A DNA stretch of 64,000 nucleotides from Crassaminicella indica (GCF_019203185.1 NZ_CP078093.1:992001-1056000); one strand, 5' to 3'; shown: positions 27,946 through 36,925, counted from the first letter of the stretch. Notes: a model not told the origin generated them from the sequence alone. Program-made: numbers and translations.

Positions 27946-28620
27946 ATGTATGAGAAGATATTTGATTTAGATGTTCAAAAAAAGATGGATGTTTTTTTTA
28001 TGGACGAATTAGCTAAGCATGGTAAAATTGAAATTTTTCAAAAAGGGCAGATTATTAATCCGATGCATCCTGATTATATTTATGTTATCCTTGCGGGTGA
28101 GGTTAATCAAGTGATGTATTCTAGAAATGGTGATGAAATAATTTTTTATAGAATTACAGAGGGAAGTATATTTGGAGAAATAGATTTTTTTGATCGAAAT
28201 AGAACCTTTGTGGTAAATAAAGCTGTAACGCAGTGCAAATTATCGGTGATAAATAGGGAAGCTGTAGAAAATCAATTAAAAAAATATCCTAAAATATATG
28301 AATATTTTCTTATGAGTATTATAAGAAAATATAGAATGATCATGCTAGAATTAGCGAACTTTCAATTTAATGATTCAGTTGGGAAACTAGCTGATTTTTT
28401 TACAAGGCTATATTATACAGAAAATATTAATGAAAAAAATAACATAAGTATTGTACTTACTCATGAAGAAATTGCTAACAGGATAGGGCTGAATAGGATT
28501 ACAGTAACAAATGGTATAAAGCTGTTTAAAGATAGAAATTTGATAGAAATAAAAGATAGAAAAATAGTTATTAAGGATATTGAAGGGCTTAAAAAGCTTA
28601 CAAATATACCTATAGAATAA
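27946..28620 (+). CDS. Crp/Fnr-family transcription regulator
   Basis: 224 residues: an N-terminal cyclic-nucleotide-binding-type beta barrel (GQIINPMHPDYIYVILAGEV, ITEGSIFGEIDFF) followed by a long dimerisation helix and a C-terminal winged helix (LTHEEIANRIGLNRITVTNGIKLFKDRNLI). There are only single, scattered cysteines, so an Fnr-like Fe-S cluster is unlikely. The effector is not predictable. It precedes the yfcC-pepT pair in the same direction but has its own terminator; regulation of those genes is possible but only inferred from position. Confidence 0.88.
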   Translation: MYEKIFDLDVQKKMDVFFMDELAKHGKIEIFQKGQIINPMHPDYIYVILAGEVNQVMYSRNGDEIIFYRITEGSIFGEIDFFDRNRTFVVNKAVTQCKLSVINREAVENQLKKYPKIYEYFLMSIIRKYRMIMLELANFQFNDSVGKLADFFTRLYYTENINEKNNISIVLTHEEIANRIGLNRITVTNGIKLFKDRNLIEIKDRKIVIKDIEGLKKLTNIPIE

Positions 28621-28645
28621 TCAGAAAATATTCTGATTATTTTTT
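28618..28645 (+). terminator. Terminator of the Crp/Fnr gene
   Basis: AATCAGAA/TTCTGATT stem overlapping the stop codon, followed by ATTTTTT. Confidence 0.75.
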
Positions 28646-28847
28646 GATAAAAAATGTAATCTAGACTACAGAAAAAAATTTTTTTTTCATATAAAATTCC
28701 AATAACGATAAAATTTAAAGGGGGTAAAATTAAAAAATTCAGAATAACAAGTAAATTCATCTATATTAGTATTTTGTAATATGATGCAGGTATTATTTAA
28801 TTTTATGAAAATTGTAAATTTAGTATTAAATGTTAGGGAGGAATAGT

Positions 28848-30362
28848 ATGAATACTAAAGAAAAAAAGAAAAAAAGAAGCTTTCCTACGGCTTATACGGT
28901 ATTATTTATTGTTTTAGTTTTTGCAGCTATTTTAACTTATACAGTTCCAGCAGGTTTATATGCAAAGCTTTTATATGATGATAGTACAAAAATGTTTGTG
29001 GTGACTTCACCAGATGGGTCTACAGCAGAATACCCAGGAACACAAGAGACGCTGGACAAGCTTGGTGTTAAGGTAGATGTTTCTAAGTTTACAGATGGAA
29101 GTATTTCTAAAGCAGTTGCTATCCCTGGTACATATGAACAATTAGAAAGCAAGCCACAAGGAATACTTGAGATTCTTAAAGCACCTATTCAAGGACTTTA
29201 TGATACATCAGATATTATTATGTTTGTATTTATTATAGGTGGAATTATTGGTGTACTTAATAGTAGTGGTGCTTTTGATGCTGGCTTTGCAAGTCTTTCT
29301 CGTATAACAAAAGGGAGAGAATACTTATTGATTGTAATAGTTACTTTTTTAATCTCTTTAGGAGGAACTACCTTTGGTCTTGCAGAAGAGACTATAGCAC
29401 TTTATCCAATTTTGGTTCCAGTATTTATGGTTGCAGGATATGATGCAATTGTCTGTATAGCAGCTTTATATATGGGATCATCTATTGGTACAATGTTTTC
29501 AACAGTAAATCCATTTTCTGCTGTAATAGCATCTAATGCTGCAGGAATATCCTTTACAAATGGACTGACAATGAGAGGAATTGGTCTTTTTCTTGCAACA
29601 TTAATCACGGTTATATATATTGTTAGATATGCTGAAAAAATCAAGAAAAATCCTGCTGCTTCACTTATTTTTGATCAAAAAGAGCATATAGAGCAAAAAT
29701 TTTTCCACAAAGATAGAGAAGTTCCAGAATTTACTTTTAGACGTAAATCAATGCTTGTAATTTTTGCACTTACTTTTATTGTTATGATTTGGGGAGTTTC
29801 TTCTCAAGGTTGGTGGTTTGAGGAGATGACTACTTTATTCTTAACTTCAGGAATTATTATTTGTGCTGTTTCTGGAATGGGTGAAAAAAAGGCAGTAGAA
29901 AATTTTGTTACAGGTTCATCAGAGCTTGTAGGTGTTGCATTGACTATTGGTGTTGCAAGAGCTGTAAATATAATAATGGATAATGGATTGATTTCTGATA
30001 CAATTCTTTATAAAGCAACAGGTATTGTTAGTGGTATGAATGCAGGTATATTCTCTATATTGATGCTATTAATATTCTGTGTGTTAGGCTTCTTTATTCC
30101 ATCTTCATCAGGTCTTGCAGTATTATCAATGCCTATTATGGCACCTCTTGCTGATACAGTTGGATTACCAAGAGATGTAATTGTTAGTGCTTATCAATAT
30201 GGTCAAGGGTTAATGGCATTTATTACACCAACAGGACTTATATTGGTAACACTTTCAATGGTAGATGTAACCTATGATAAATGGCTTAAATTTATTATGC
30301 CACTCATGGGTATTATTGGAGCGTTTTCAGCAGTTATGCTACTAGTCCAAGCATTACTTTAA
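28848..30362 (+). CDS. YfcC-family (DcuC/ArsB-like) membrane transporter
   Basis: About 504 residues with an N-terminal membrane segment (TAYTVLFIVLVFAAILTYTV), a soluble loop of about 90 residues, then some ten further hydrophobic segments; GGTTFGLAEETIALYPILVP and FFIPSSSGLAVLSMPIMAPLAD are typical of YfcC/AitC-type permeases, often annotated as basic amino acid antiporters. Substrate is unproven. ATG 28848 is preferred over the upstream TTG 28830 because AGGGAGG lies 6 bases before it. Followed by a terminator and then pepT; peptide breakdown and export/import of amino acids would fit together. Confidence 0.85.
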   Translation: MNTKEKKKKRSFPTAYTVLFIVLVFAAILTYTVPAGLYAKLLYDDSTKMFVVTSPDGSTAEYPGTQETLDKLGVKVDVSKFTDGSISKAVAIPGTYEQLESKPQGILEILKAPIQGLYDTSDIIMFVFIIGGIIGVLNSSGAFDAGFASLSRITKGREYLLIVIVTFLISLGGTTFGLAEETIALYPILVPVFMVAGYDAIVCIAALYMGSSIGTMFSTVNPFSAVIASNAAGISFTNGLTMRGIGLFLATLITVIYIVRYAEKIKKNPAASLIFDQKEHIEQKFFHKDREVPEFTFRRKSMLVIFALTFIVMIWGVSSQGWWFEEMTTLFLTSGIIICAVSGMGEKKAVENFVTGSSELVGVALTIGVARAVNIIMDNGLISDTILYKATGIVSGMNAGIFSILMLLIFCVLGFFIPSSSGLAVLSMPIMAPLADTVGLPRDVIVSAYQYGQGLMAFITPTGLILVTLSMVDVTYDKWLKFIMPLMGIIGAFSAVMLLVQALL

Positions 30363-30373
30363 ACTAAAAAAAT

Positions 30374-30425
30374 GGGGTTATCACAATTTAGAAAGTAATT
30401 TCTATTGTGAGATAACCTCTTTTTC
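30374..30425 (+). terminator. Hairpin between the yfcC-like gene and pepT
   Basis: GGTTATC/GATAACC (30376-30382, 30411-30417) with an inner CAAT/ATTG pair and a TCTTTTTC tail. It may attenuate rather than fully separate the two genes. Confidence 0.7.
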
Positions 30426-30448
30426 TTATAAATAAGGAGGCGAAAAAA

Positions 30449-31669
30449 ATGGAAAGAGCTTATGAAAAACTTCTTAGGTATGTAGTTATTAATACAAAAT
30501 CAGATGAAAACTCAGAAACTATACCCAGTACAAAGACTCAATTTGATTTAGCTAATATATTAGTAGAAGAATTAAAGGCTATTGGGATAGAAGATGCCCA
30601 TGTAGATGAAAATTGTTATGTTATGGGAACTCTAAAGGGAAATGTTGAAAATGCACCTGTGATTGGATTAATTGCTCATTTAGATACAAGTCCTGACTTT
30701 TCAGGTGAAAATGTTAAACCAAATATTATCAAAAATTATGATGGAAAAGATATTGTTTTAAATAAAGAACTAAATATTATTATGCGTGTATCAGATTTTC
30801 CTTACCTAAAAGATTATAAGGGACAAACAATTATCACTACAGATGGAACAACGCTGCTTGGAGCAGATGATAAGGCTGGAATAGCAGAAATCATGACAGC
30901 AGTAGAATATTTTATAAATCATCCTGAAATAAAACATGGAGATGTTAAGATTTGTTTTACACCAGATGAGGAAATTGGTAGAGGCGCAGATAAATTTGAT
31001 GTCAAGAAATTTGGAGCTGACTTTGCTTATACTATAGATGGTAGTTTCCTGGGAGAAATTGAATATGAAAATTTCAATGCAGCTTCTGCTTCTATTAAAA
31101 TTCATGGTGTTAATATCCATCCGGGTTCAGCAAAACATAAGATGAAAAATTCAATACTAATAGGGATGGAATTAAATTCTCTTCTTCCTGCATTTGAAGT
31201 TCCTCAATATACAGAAGGCTATGAAGGTTTTTTCCTTCTTGACGAATTTACTGGAACAATTGAACTTACGAAGATGGAGTATATTATTCGTGATCATGAT
31301 ATGGAAAAATTCCTTAAGAAAAAAGCTTTCCTTGAAAAGGCTTGTCAGTTCATAAATGACAAATATGGTGAAGGAACAGTAGAGCTTGTACTAAAAGATT
31401 CATATTTTAACATGAAAGAAAAAATAGAACCAGTAATGCATATTGTTGATTCTGTAATAAAGGCTATGGAAAATATAGGTGTAAAGCCTATTGTAAAAGC
31501 TATAAGAGGCGGTACAGATGGTGCAAGATTATCTTTTATGGGACTTCCAACACCTAATATATTTACAGGTGGTTTTAATTTTCATGGTAAATTTGAAACT
31601 ATATCTGTAGAAGCTATGGATAAAGCTGTAGAGACGATAGTAGAGGTTATAAAATCCTATGCTGAATAA
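30449..31669 (+). CDS. pepT: Peptidase T (tripeptide aminopeptidase)
   Basis: Zinc M20 peptidase that releases the N-terminal residue of tripeptides in the cytosol. Metal and catalytic motifs are complete: IAHLDTSPDFSG (His and catalytic Asp), DGTTLLGADDKAG (bridging Asp), TPDEEIGRGADKFD (catalytic Glu and metal Glu), DGSFLGEIEYE, and the C-terminal RGGTDGARLSFMGLPTPNIF with GGFNFHGKFE. Length 406 is typical. AAGGAGG precedes ATG. Followed by a strong terminator. Confidence 0.97.
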   Translation: MERAYEKLLRYVVINTKSDENSETIPSTKTQFDLANILVEELKAIGIEDAHVDENCYVMGTLKGNVENAPVIGLIAHLDTSPDFSGENVKPNIIKNYDGKDIVLNKELNIIMRVSDFPYLKDYKGQTIITTDGTTLLGADDKAGIAEIMTAVEYFINHPEIKHGDVKICFTPDEEIGRGADKFDVKKFGADFAYTIDGSFLGEIEYENFNAASASIKIHGVNIHPGSAKHKMKNSILIGMELNSLLPAFEVPQYTEGYEGFFLLDEFTGTIELTKMEYIIRDHDMEKFLKKKAFLEKACQFINDKYGEGTVELVLKDSYFNMKEKIEPVMHIVDSVIKAMENIGVKPIVKAIRGGTDGARLSFMGLPTPNIFTGGFNFHGKFETISVEAMDKAVETIVEVIKSYAE

Positions 31670-31680
31670 TAAGATATGCA

Positions 31681-31722
31681 AAAATCCCAAGCTATGAAAA
31701 ATCATAAGGTTGGGATTTTTTT
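31681..31722 (+). terminator. Terminator of pepT
   Basis: AAAATCCCAA / TTGGGATTTT perfect stem (31681-31690, 31710-31719), then further T. Confidence 0.9.
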
Positions 31723-31733
31723 CATGAAAAATA

Positions 31734-31849
31734 TTTACAAAATATTTTTTAGATGATATAATGCTTATAAATTTAACATAAGAAGGCATGAGAAATGGAG
31801 AGCCGTACAAATAACCTATGAAAATGGGGTTAGTTTTGTGCGCTTTTTA
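31734..31849 (+). promoter_or_regulatory. Promoter and GlpP-type leader 2 (glpP2-glpQ)
   Basis: TTTACA at 31734, TATAAT at 31757 (17-base spacer). Leader starts near 31784 with GGCATGAGAAATGGAGAGCC, then a hairpin with GTACAAA/TTTTGTGC and AACCTAT/ATGGGGTT segments and a T5 tail. Same plan as the three other leaders. Confidence 0.78.
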
Positions 31850-31874
31850 TATGCAAACATAAGGGGGGATTTAG

Positions 31875-32441
31875 ATGAATGATAGATTGTATGAGAAAAT
31901 AGAAGCAAATCCTATCATTGCAGCAGTAAATAGTATGGAAAAAATTGATTTAGCTATCAAATCCCCTTGTGAAATCGTTTTTTTGCTTAAGGGAAATATT
32001 TTCAACTTAAGAAAAATTATTGACAAAGTAAAAAATGCAAATATGGATATATATGTGCATATTGATTTAATGGAAGGTTTTTCTAAAGATATGATGGCAT
32101 TAAAATATATTCATGAAAATATGAAACCAGATGGTATTATTACTACAAAAAGTAGTCTTGTAAAGCTTGCAAGAAGTATGCATATATGTGCTATACAAAG
32201 ATTGTTTATATTAGATTCGTTATCTCTTGAGAGAGGAATTCATTCTATACATAACACAAGACCAGATGCAATAGAGATTTTGCCGGGAATTATGCCTAAA
32301 ATCATAAAAAAAGTGAATAATGAAACAAAGCTGCCTGTCATTGGAGGAGGCTTGATTATTGATAAAGAAGATGTGATCCAAAGTCTTAAGGCAGGAGCTA
32401 TGGGGATTTCTACGAGCAAGGAAGAAATTTGGTATATGTAG
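31875..32441 (+). CDS. glpP: Glycerol-3-phosphate-responsive antiterminator, paralogue 2
   Basis: Second GlpP copy, 188 residues, same length and most motifs as the copy at 23767: NPIIAAVNSMEKIDLAIKSP, YVHIDLMEGFSKDM, PDGIITTKSSLVK, PVIGGGLIIDKEDV, GAMGISTSKEE. GGGGGG precedes ATG. It is the first gene of the glp cluster and probably co-transcribed with glpQ (103 bases to its start, no terminator with a T-run seen). Differences from paralogue 1 are mostly on charged surface positions, so both may bind the same RNA, but specialisation to different leaders is possible. Confidence 0.93.
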   Translation: MNDRLYEKIEANPIIAAVNSMEKIDLAIKSPCEIVFLLKGNIFNLRKIIDKVKNANMDIYVHIDLMEGFSKDMMALKYIHENMKPDGIITTKSSLVKLARSMHICAIQRLFILDSLSLERGIHSIHNTRPDAIEILPGIMPKIIKKVNNETKLPVIGGGLIIDKEDVIQSLKAGAMGISTSKEEIWYM

Positions 32442-32450
32442 AAATATTTT

Positions 32451-32514
32451 TAAACAACAAGAAAAGGTTTTCTTAGTTAAGCTTAGTATTGCATTTTCAA
32501 ATATAAAGTTGTTT
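32451..32514 (+). repeat. Short repeat F, upstream of glpQ
   Basis: Contains AAGAAAAGGTTTTCTTAG at its left and GCATTTTCA..TATAAAGTTGTTT at its right, ending in AAACAAC / GTTGTTT-type termini. An inverted counterpart is at 33808-33878, on the other side of glpQ. Confidence 0.55.
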
Positions 32515-32544
32515 ATAATTATTTATTGTGAAGGAGGAAGTAAG

Positions 32545-33627
32545 ATGAAAAAAATATTTGCCGTACTTATTAGTTTGTTAATTCTTTGCAGCAGTGTTTC
32601 TTTTGCACAAGGAGATAAAATCGTTATAGCTCATAGAGGTGCTAGCGGTTATTTACCAGAACATAGCATGGCAGCGAAAGCTATGGCTTATGCTATGGGG
32701 GTAGATTATATTGAGCAGGATGTAGTAATGACAAAGGATAATAAGTTAGTTGTATTACATGACCATTATTTAGATCGCGTTACAAACGTGGCAAAGGTTT
32801 ATCCAAATAGAAAAAGAAAAGATGGAAGATACTATGCAATTGACTTTACATTAGATGAAATAAAAGGGCTTAAAATGACAGAAGGATTCCATATGAAGGA
32901 TGGAAAAGAAGAAGCAAATTTCCCACAACGTTTTCCAATTTGGAAGTCTGATTTTAAAGTACATACATTAGAAGAAGAAATTGAAATGATTCAAGGATTA
33001 AATAAAAGTACAGGTAAGAATGTAGGTATTTATCCTGAAATCAAAGCACCCTGGTTCCACAGACATGAAGGAAAAGATATTAGTGTTGAAGTATTAAAAG
33101 TACTTAAAAAGTATGGATATACTAAAAAAGATGATAAAGTTTATTTACAATGCTTTGATCCAAATGAATTAAAACGTATAAAGAATGAATTACTTCCTAA
33201 ATTTAATATGGATATAAAATTAGTTCAATTAATGGCTGAAACAAGCTGGAATGAAACAATGGAGTATAAAGACGGAAAAGCAGTTCCTTACAATTATGAT
33301 TGGATGTTTAAAAAAGGCGCTATGAAAGAAATTGCTAAATATGCTGATGGCGTAGGACCTTGGAAGCCTATGATTATAAAGGATGGATCTACAAGAGACC
33401 ATCTAATAATAACAGATCTTGTTAAAGAAGCTCATGAAGCAGGAATGGAAGTACATCCTTATACTTTCCGTTTAGATAATGGAAGAATACCTCCATATGC
33501 TGCAAGCTTTGAAGATATGTTAGATACTTTCTACTACAAAGTAGGTGTTGATGGAGTATTTACTGATTTCCCTGATCGAGCAGTAGATTTTTTGAGAAGA
33601 GCTAGATACCATTCAAAAGGACTTTAA
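32545..33627 (+). CDS. glpQ: Secreted glycerophosphodiester phosphodiesterase
   Basis: Hydrolyses glycerophosphodiesters to G3P and an alcohol outside the membrane. Signal peptide: MKKIFAVLISLLILCSSVSFAQG with probable cleavage after the Ala of FAQ. Catalytic motifs: AHRGASGYLPEHS (two His/Arg/Glu) and DYIEQDVVMTKDNKLVVLHD (metal Glu/Asp and His), with DRVTNV. Length 360 fits the E. coli GlpQ type rather than the short cytosolic UgpQ type. ATG 32545 follows AAGGAGGAAG; the frame upstream of it (from 32509) lacks a ribosome site. Lies between glpP2 and glpT, supplying G3P to the latter. Confidence 0.95.
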   Translation: MKKIFAVLISLLILCSSVSFAQGDKIVIAHRGASGYLPEHSMAAKAMAYAMGVDYIEQDVVMTKDNKLVVLHDHYLDRVTNVAKVYPNRKRKDGRYYAIDFTLDEIKGLKMTEGFHMKDGKEEANFPQRFPIWKSDFKVHTLEEEIEMIQGLNKSTGKNVGIYPEIKAPWFHRHEGKDISVEVLKVLKKYGYTKKDDKVYLQCFDPNELKRIKNELLPKFNMDIKLVQLMAETSWNETMEYKDGKAVPYNYDWMFKKGAMKEIAKYADGVGPWKPMIIKDGSTRDHLIITDLVKEAHEAGMEVHPYTFRLDNGRIPPYAASFEDMLDTFYYKVGVDGVFTDFPDRAVDFLRRARYHSKGL

Positions 33628-33681
33628 AAAAGTAAAATCAACTAAAATAAAGCTTTCTACCCTAAATAATATATAAATATA

Positions 33682-33807
33682 TTGACATATTATGAAATGT
33701 ATTATAAAATTGACACGAACTCACATAATTGAATAATAAAGGCATGAGAAATGGAGAGCCGCACAAGTTAACCTATGAAAATAGGTCTAGCTTTGTGTGG
33801 CTTTTTT
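33682..33807 (+). promoter_or_regulatory. Promoters and GlpP-type leader 3 (glpT)
   Basis: TTGACA 33682 with TAAAAT 33705 (17-base spacer); a second TTGACA at 33710 with TAATAA 18 bases on would start transcription almost at the leader. Leader from 33740: GGCATGAGAAATGGAGAGCC, then the strongest of the four terminators, AGCCGCACAAG / CTTTGTGTGGCT with inner ACCTAT/ATAGGT and T6. Confidence 0.8.
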
Positions 33808-33878
33808 ACAAACAACTTTATACATGAAAATGCTTTAATGATTTTTTTATTGAATGCTAAGAAAAGGTTTTCTTGAGT
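33808..33878 (-). repeat. Short repeat G, inverted counterpart of F
   Basis: Read on the minus strand it contains AAGAAAACCTTTTCTTAGCA, then GCATTTTCATGTATAAAGTTGTTTG-like sequence as in copy F. It lies between the glpT leader terminator and the glpT start codon. Confidence 0.5.
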
Positions 33879-33933
33879 AAATGAATGTGTAAAATGCACA
33901 TAAATTATATTTATTAAGAAAGGTGGTAAAAAA

Positions 33934-35277
33934 ATGTTAGAATTTTTTAAACCTGCACCAGCCATTGAGCGTATGTCAGCAGATAAGATTGACGGTGCAT
34001 ACAAAAGATACCGTTTCCAAGTATTTATGAGTATCTTTATTGGTTATGCAGCCTATTATTTCATCAGAAAAAACTTTAATATGGCTGCACCATATTTAAT
34101 CGAAACCTATGGATATTCAAAAGCACAAGTTGGTGCTGTAGGTTCTGCATTAGGATTAGCGTATGGATTAAGTAAGTTTGTAATGGGAAATGTATCTGAC
34201 AGATGTAACCCAAGATATTTTATGGCAGCTGGACTTATATTATCAGGTATCGTAAACTTAATGTTTGGTTATGCATCATCTATTCCAATGTTGTGCGTTT
34301 TAATGTTTTTAAATGGTTGGTTCCAGGGTATGGGTTGGCCTCCATGTGGAAGAACTATGACACATTGGTTCTCTGATAGAGAGCGTGGAGTAAAAATGTC
34401 TATTTGGAATGTGGCACACAATATAGGGGGAGCTTTAGTTCCAACATTAGCTTTAGCAGGATTAGCTATTTTCTCTACTTGGAGAGGAATGTTCTACTTC
34501 CCTGCAGGATTATCTATTGCTATAGGTATTGGAATTGTAATTTTCTTAAGAGATACACCTCAATCGGTTGGACTTCCTCCAATTGAAGAGTATAAAGATG
34601 ATTATCCAGAAGTAAATGTAGACGACAGAGAAAGAGAATTATCAGCAAAAGAAATATTAGTAAAATATGTTTTATGTAACAAATATATTTGGTATATTGC
34701 TATTGCAAATATTTTTGTATATTTAGTAAGATATGGTGTTATGGACTGGATTCCTGTTTACTTAAAAGAAGTAAAAGGCTTTAACATTGAAGAAGCAGGT
34801 ACAGCGTTTGCATTGTTCGAGTGGGCAGCTATTCCAGGAACAATCATTGTTGGATGGATTAGTGATAAAGTATTCCACGGAAGAAGAGCACCAATGGGTG
34901 TAATCTGTATGCTAGGTGTAATAGCGGCAGTATTTACTTACTGGAAGAGCGATAGTATAATGGCTATCAATATAGCAGTTGCTTCAGTAGGAGCATTAAT
35001 CTATGGACCAGTTATGCTTATTGGAGTTGCAGCACTTGACTATGTACCTAAAAAAGCTGCTGGTACTGCAGCAGGATTTACAGGATTATTTGGTTATGTA
35101 GGAGGAGCTGTTTCAGCTAACATTATTATTGGTGCTGTAGTTGATAATGCTGGATGGGATGGAGCATTTAAGTTAATTATTGCAGCTTGTTTATTAGCAG
35201 TAGTATTCTTAGGACTTACTTGGAATACTCATGACAGATCAAAAGAAAATCAAAAAGAAGCTGCAACAAAAGCATAA
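33934..35277 (+). CDS. glpT: Glycerol-3-phosphate transporter (G3P:phosphate antiporter)
   Basis: MFS organophosphate:phosphate antiporter of 447 residues with twelve hydrophobic segments. RYRFQVFMSIFIGYAAYYFIRKNFNMA near the N-terminus, SRAQ-like SKAQVGAVGSALGLAYGLSKFVMGNVSDRCNPR, WFQGMGWPPCGRTMTHWFSDRERG and the second-half WIPVYLKEVKGFN are characteristic of GlpT. Imports the G3P produced by GlpQ in exchange for phosphate. AAAGGTGG precedes ATG. No clear terminator follows, but the next operon has its own leader. Confidence 0.96.
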   Translation: MLEFFKPAPAIERMSADKIDGAYKRYRFQVFMSIFIGYAAYYFIRKNFNMAAPYLIETYGYSKAQVGAVGSALGLAYGLSKFVMGNVSDRCNPRYFMAAGLILSGIVNLMFGYASSIPMLCVLMFLNGWFQGMGWPPCGRTMTHWFSDRERGVKMSIWNVAHNIGGALVPTLALAGLAIFSTWRGMFYFPAGLSIAIGIGIVIFLRDTPQSVGLPPIEEYKDDYPEVNVDDRERELSAKEILVKYVLCNKYIWYIAIANIFVYLVRYGVMDWIPVYLKEVKGFNIEEAGTAFALFEWAAIPGTIIVGWISDKVFHGRRAPMGVICMLGVIAAVFTYWKSDSIMAINIAVASVGALIYGPVMLIGVAALDYVPKKAAGTAAGFTGLFGYVGGAVSANIIIGAVVDNAGWDGAFKLIIAACLLAVVFLGLTWNTHDRSKENQKEAATKA

Positions 35278-35309
35278 AAATAAAGCTTTTATATCAAAAA
35301 ATTTTATGC

Positions 35310-35406
35310 TAAAATAAATTGAAATAAATATTTAAAGGCGTGAGAATTGGAGAGCCGTATAGAGTTAGCCTAAAAATTTAGGTCTAGCTTTATACGGTTT
35401 TTTTGT
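35310..35406 (+). promoter_or_regulatory. GlpP-type leader 4 (G3P dehydrogenase operon)
   Basis: Leader from about 35337: GGCGTGAGAATTGGAGAGCC, then GCCGTATA/TATACGGT stem with inner CCTA/TAGG and T7. A possible -10 (TAAAAT 35310) has a poor -35, so readthrough from glpT may contribute. Confidence 0.75.
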
Positions 35407-35431
35407 TTTGTAATTTAAAGGAGGGAATCAT

Positions 35432-36913
35432 ATGTATGATGTAGCGGTAATTGGTGCTGGTATTATAGGAACATTTATAACAAGAGAGCTATCTAAATTT
35501 GATTTAAAAACTATCATGATCGACAAGGAAACAGATATAGCAAATGGAACTACAAAGGCAAATAGTGCTATTGTCCATGCAGGATATGATGCAAAGCCTA
35601 ATACATTAAAAGGAAAGCTTAATGCAAAAGGAAATGCTATGTATGGTGATATTTGTGAAGAATTAGATGTACATTTTAAAAGAATTGGTTCATTTGTTAT
35701 TGCTACAAATGAAGAAGAAATGGAAAGTGTGAAAGCATTATATGAAAGAGGATGTAAAAACAATATTCCTGATATGAAAATATTATCTCAAGAAGAAGTG
35801 AGAGAGATGGAGCCTAATTTAAATGAAGATATTATAGGTGCTTTATATGCCCCTACAGCTGGAATTGTTAGTCCCTGGGAGTTAGCTGTAGCATTAGCTG
35901 AAAATGCAGCAGATAATGGAGCAAAGATTCAGCTTGAAACAGAAGTTATAAGCATTGATAAAAATGAAGATGGATATGTTATTCATACAAACAATGGAGA
36001 AATCAAAGCAAAATATATATTCAACTGTGCAGGTGTTTATGCTGATAAAATTAATGAAATGGTTGGTTCTAAAACCTTTACGATTCATCCAAGAAGAGGA
36101 CAATATAACATTTTAGATAAAAGTGTTGGAGAAATTGTTAATCATGTAATTTTTCAAGCACCAACAAAGCTTGGAAAAGGTGTATTGGTTGCTCCTACAG
36201 TTCATGGAAATCTATTAATAGGACCAGATGCTGAGGATATTGATGATAAAGAAAATACAGCAACAACTAGTGAAAGAATTGAATTCATTAGAGAAAAATC
36301 AAGAAAGACAACAAATAAAGTACCATTTAATACAACTATTACAAGCTTTGCAGGTTTAAGAGCAGTACCGAGTACAGGAGATTTTATTATAGAAGAGTCA
36401 AAAGAAGCAAAAGGCTTTATAAATGTGGCAGGAATAGAGTCACCTGGATTGTCTGCAGCACCAGCAATTGCAGAATATGCAGTTGATATTTTAAAAGGTA
36501 TTATAGGAGAATTAAAAGAAAAAGAAGGCTTTAATCCAAGAAGAAGACCAGTGATTAGATTTATGGAGTTAAGCGATGAAGAGAAGGCAGAAATAATCAA
36601 AAAAGATCCTAGATACGGAAGAATCATCTGTAGATGTGAAAACATTACAGAAGGTGAAATCGTAGATGCAATCCACAGAAATGCAGGAGGAAGAACTGTA
36701 GATGGTATAAAAAGAAGAGTAAGACCTGGCATGGGAAGATGTCAAGGAGGTTTTTGTGGACCAAGAGTTATGGAAATATTAGCACGAGAATTAAAAATGG
36801 ATATCAAGGATGTAGTAAAGGATAGCAAAGCATCTTATATATTAACAGAAGAAACAAAACAGAATAATCAAAAAGTAGTAGAAGAAAATATCGAAGCGGA
36901 TAAGGTATCTTAA
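35432..36913 (+). CDS. glpA: GlpA-like FAD-dependent G3P dehydrogenase with BFD-type [2Fe-2S] domain
   Basis: Oxidises G3P to dihydroxyacetone phosphate, feeding electrons to a partner flavoprotein. The N-terminal FAD-binding motif is VIGAGIIGTFITREL; the DAO domain fills about 370 residues. The C-terminal part has the BFD-like [2Fe-2S] cysteines in CRCENITEGEI and GRCQGGFCGP. Length 493. Very similar three-gene sets (this protein, a NAD-type flavoprotein, DUF1667) are known in Clostridia and Thermotoga. First gene of the operon behind leader 4; 12 bases before the next gene. Confidence 0.9.
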   Translation: MYDVAVIGAGIIGTFITRELSKFDLKTIMIDKETDIANGTTKANSAIVHAGYDAKPNTLKGKLNAKGNAMYGDICEELDVHFKRIGSFVIATNEEEMESVKALYERGCKNNIPDMKILSQEEVREMEPNLNEDIIGALYAPTAGIVSPWELAVALAENAADNGAKIQLETEVISIDKNEDGYVIHTNNGEIKAKYIFNCAGVYADKINEMVGSKTFTIHPRRGQYNILDKSVGEIVNHVIFQAPTKLGKGVLVAPTVHGNLLIGPDAEDIDDKENTATTSERIEFIREKSRKTTNKVPFNTTITSFAGLRAVPSTGDFIIEESKEAKGFINVAGIESPGLSAAPAIAEYAVDILKGIIGELKEKEGFNPRRRPVIRFMELSDEEKAEIIKKDPRYGRIICRCENITEGEIVDAIHRNAGGRTVDGIKRRVRPGMGRCQGGFCGPRVMEILARELKMDIKDVVKDSKASYILTEETKQNNQKVVEENIEADKVS

Positions 36914-36925
36914 GGGAGTGATAAT

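Noticed and set aside
36202-36732. 176-codon minus-strand ORF inside the glpA-like gene
   Set aside because: Shadow of the conserved dehydrogenase frame; composition is the complement of the sense codons.
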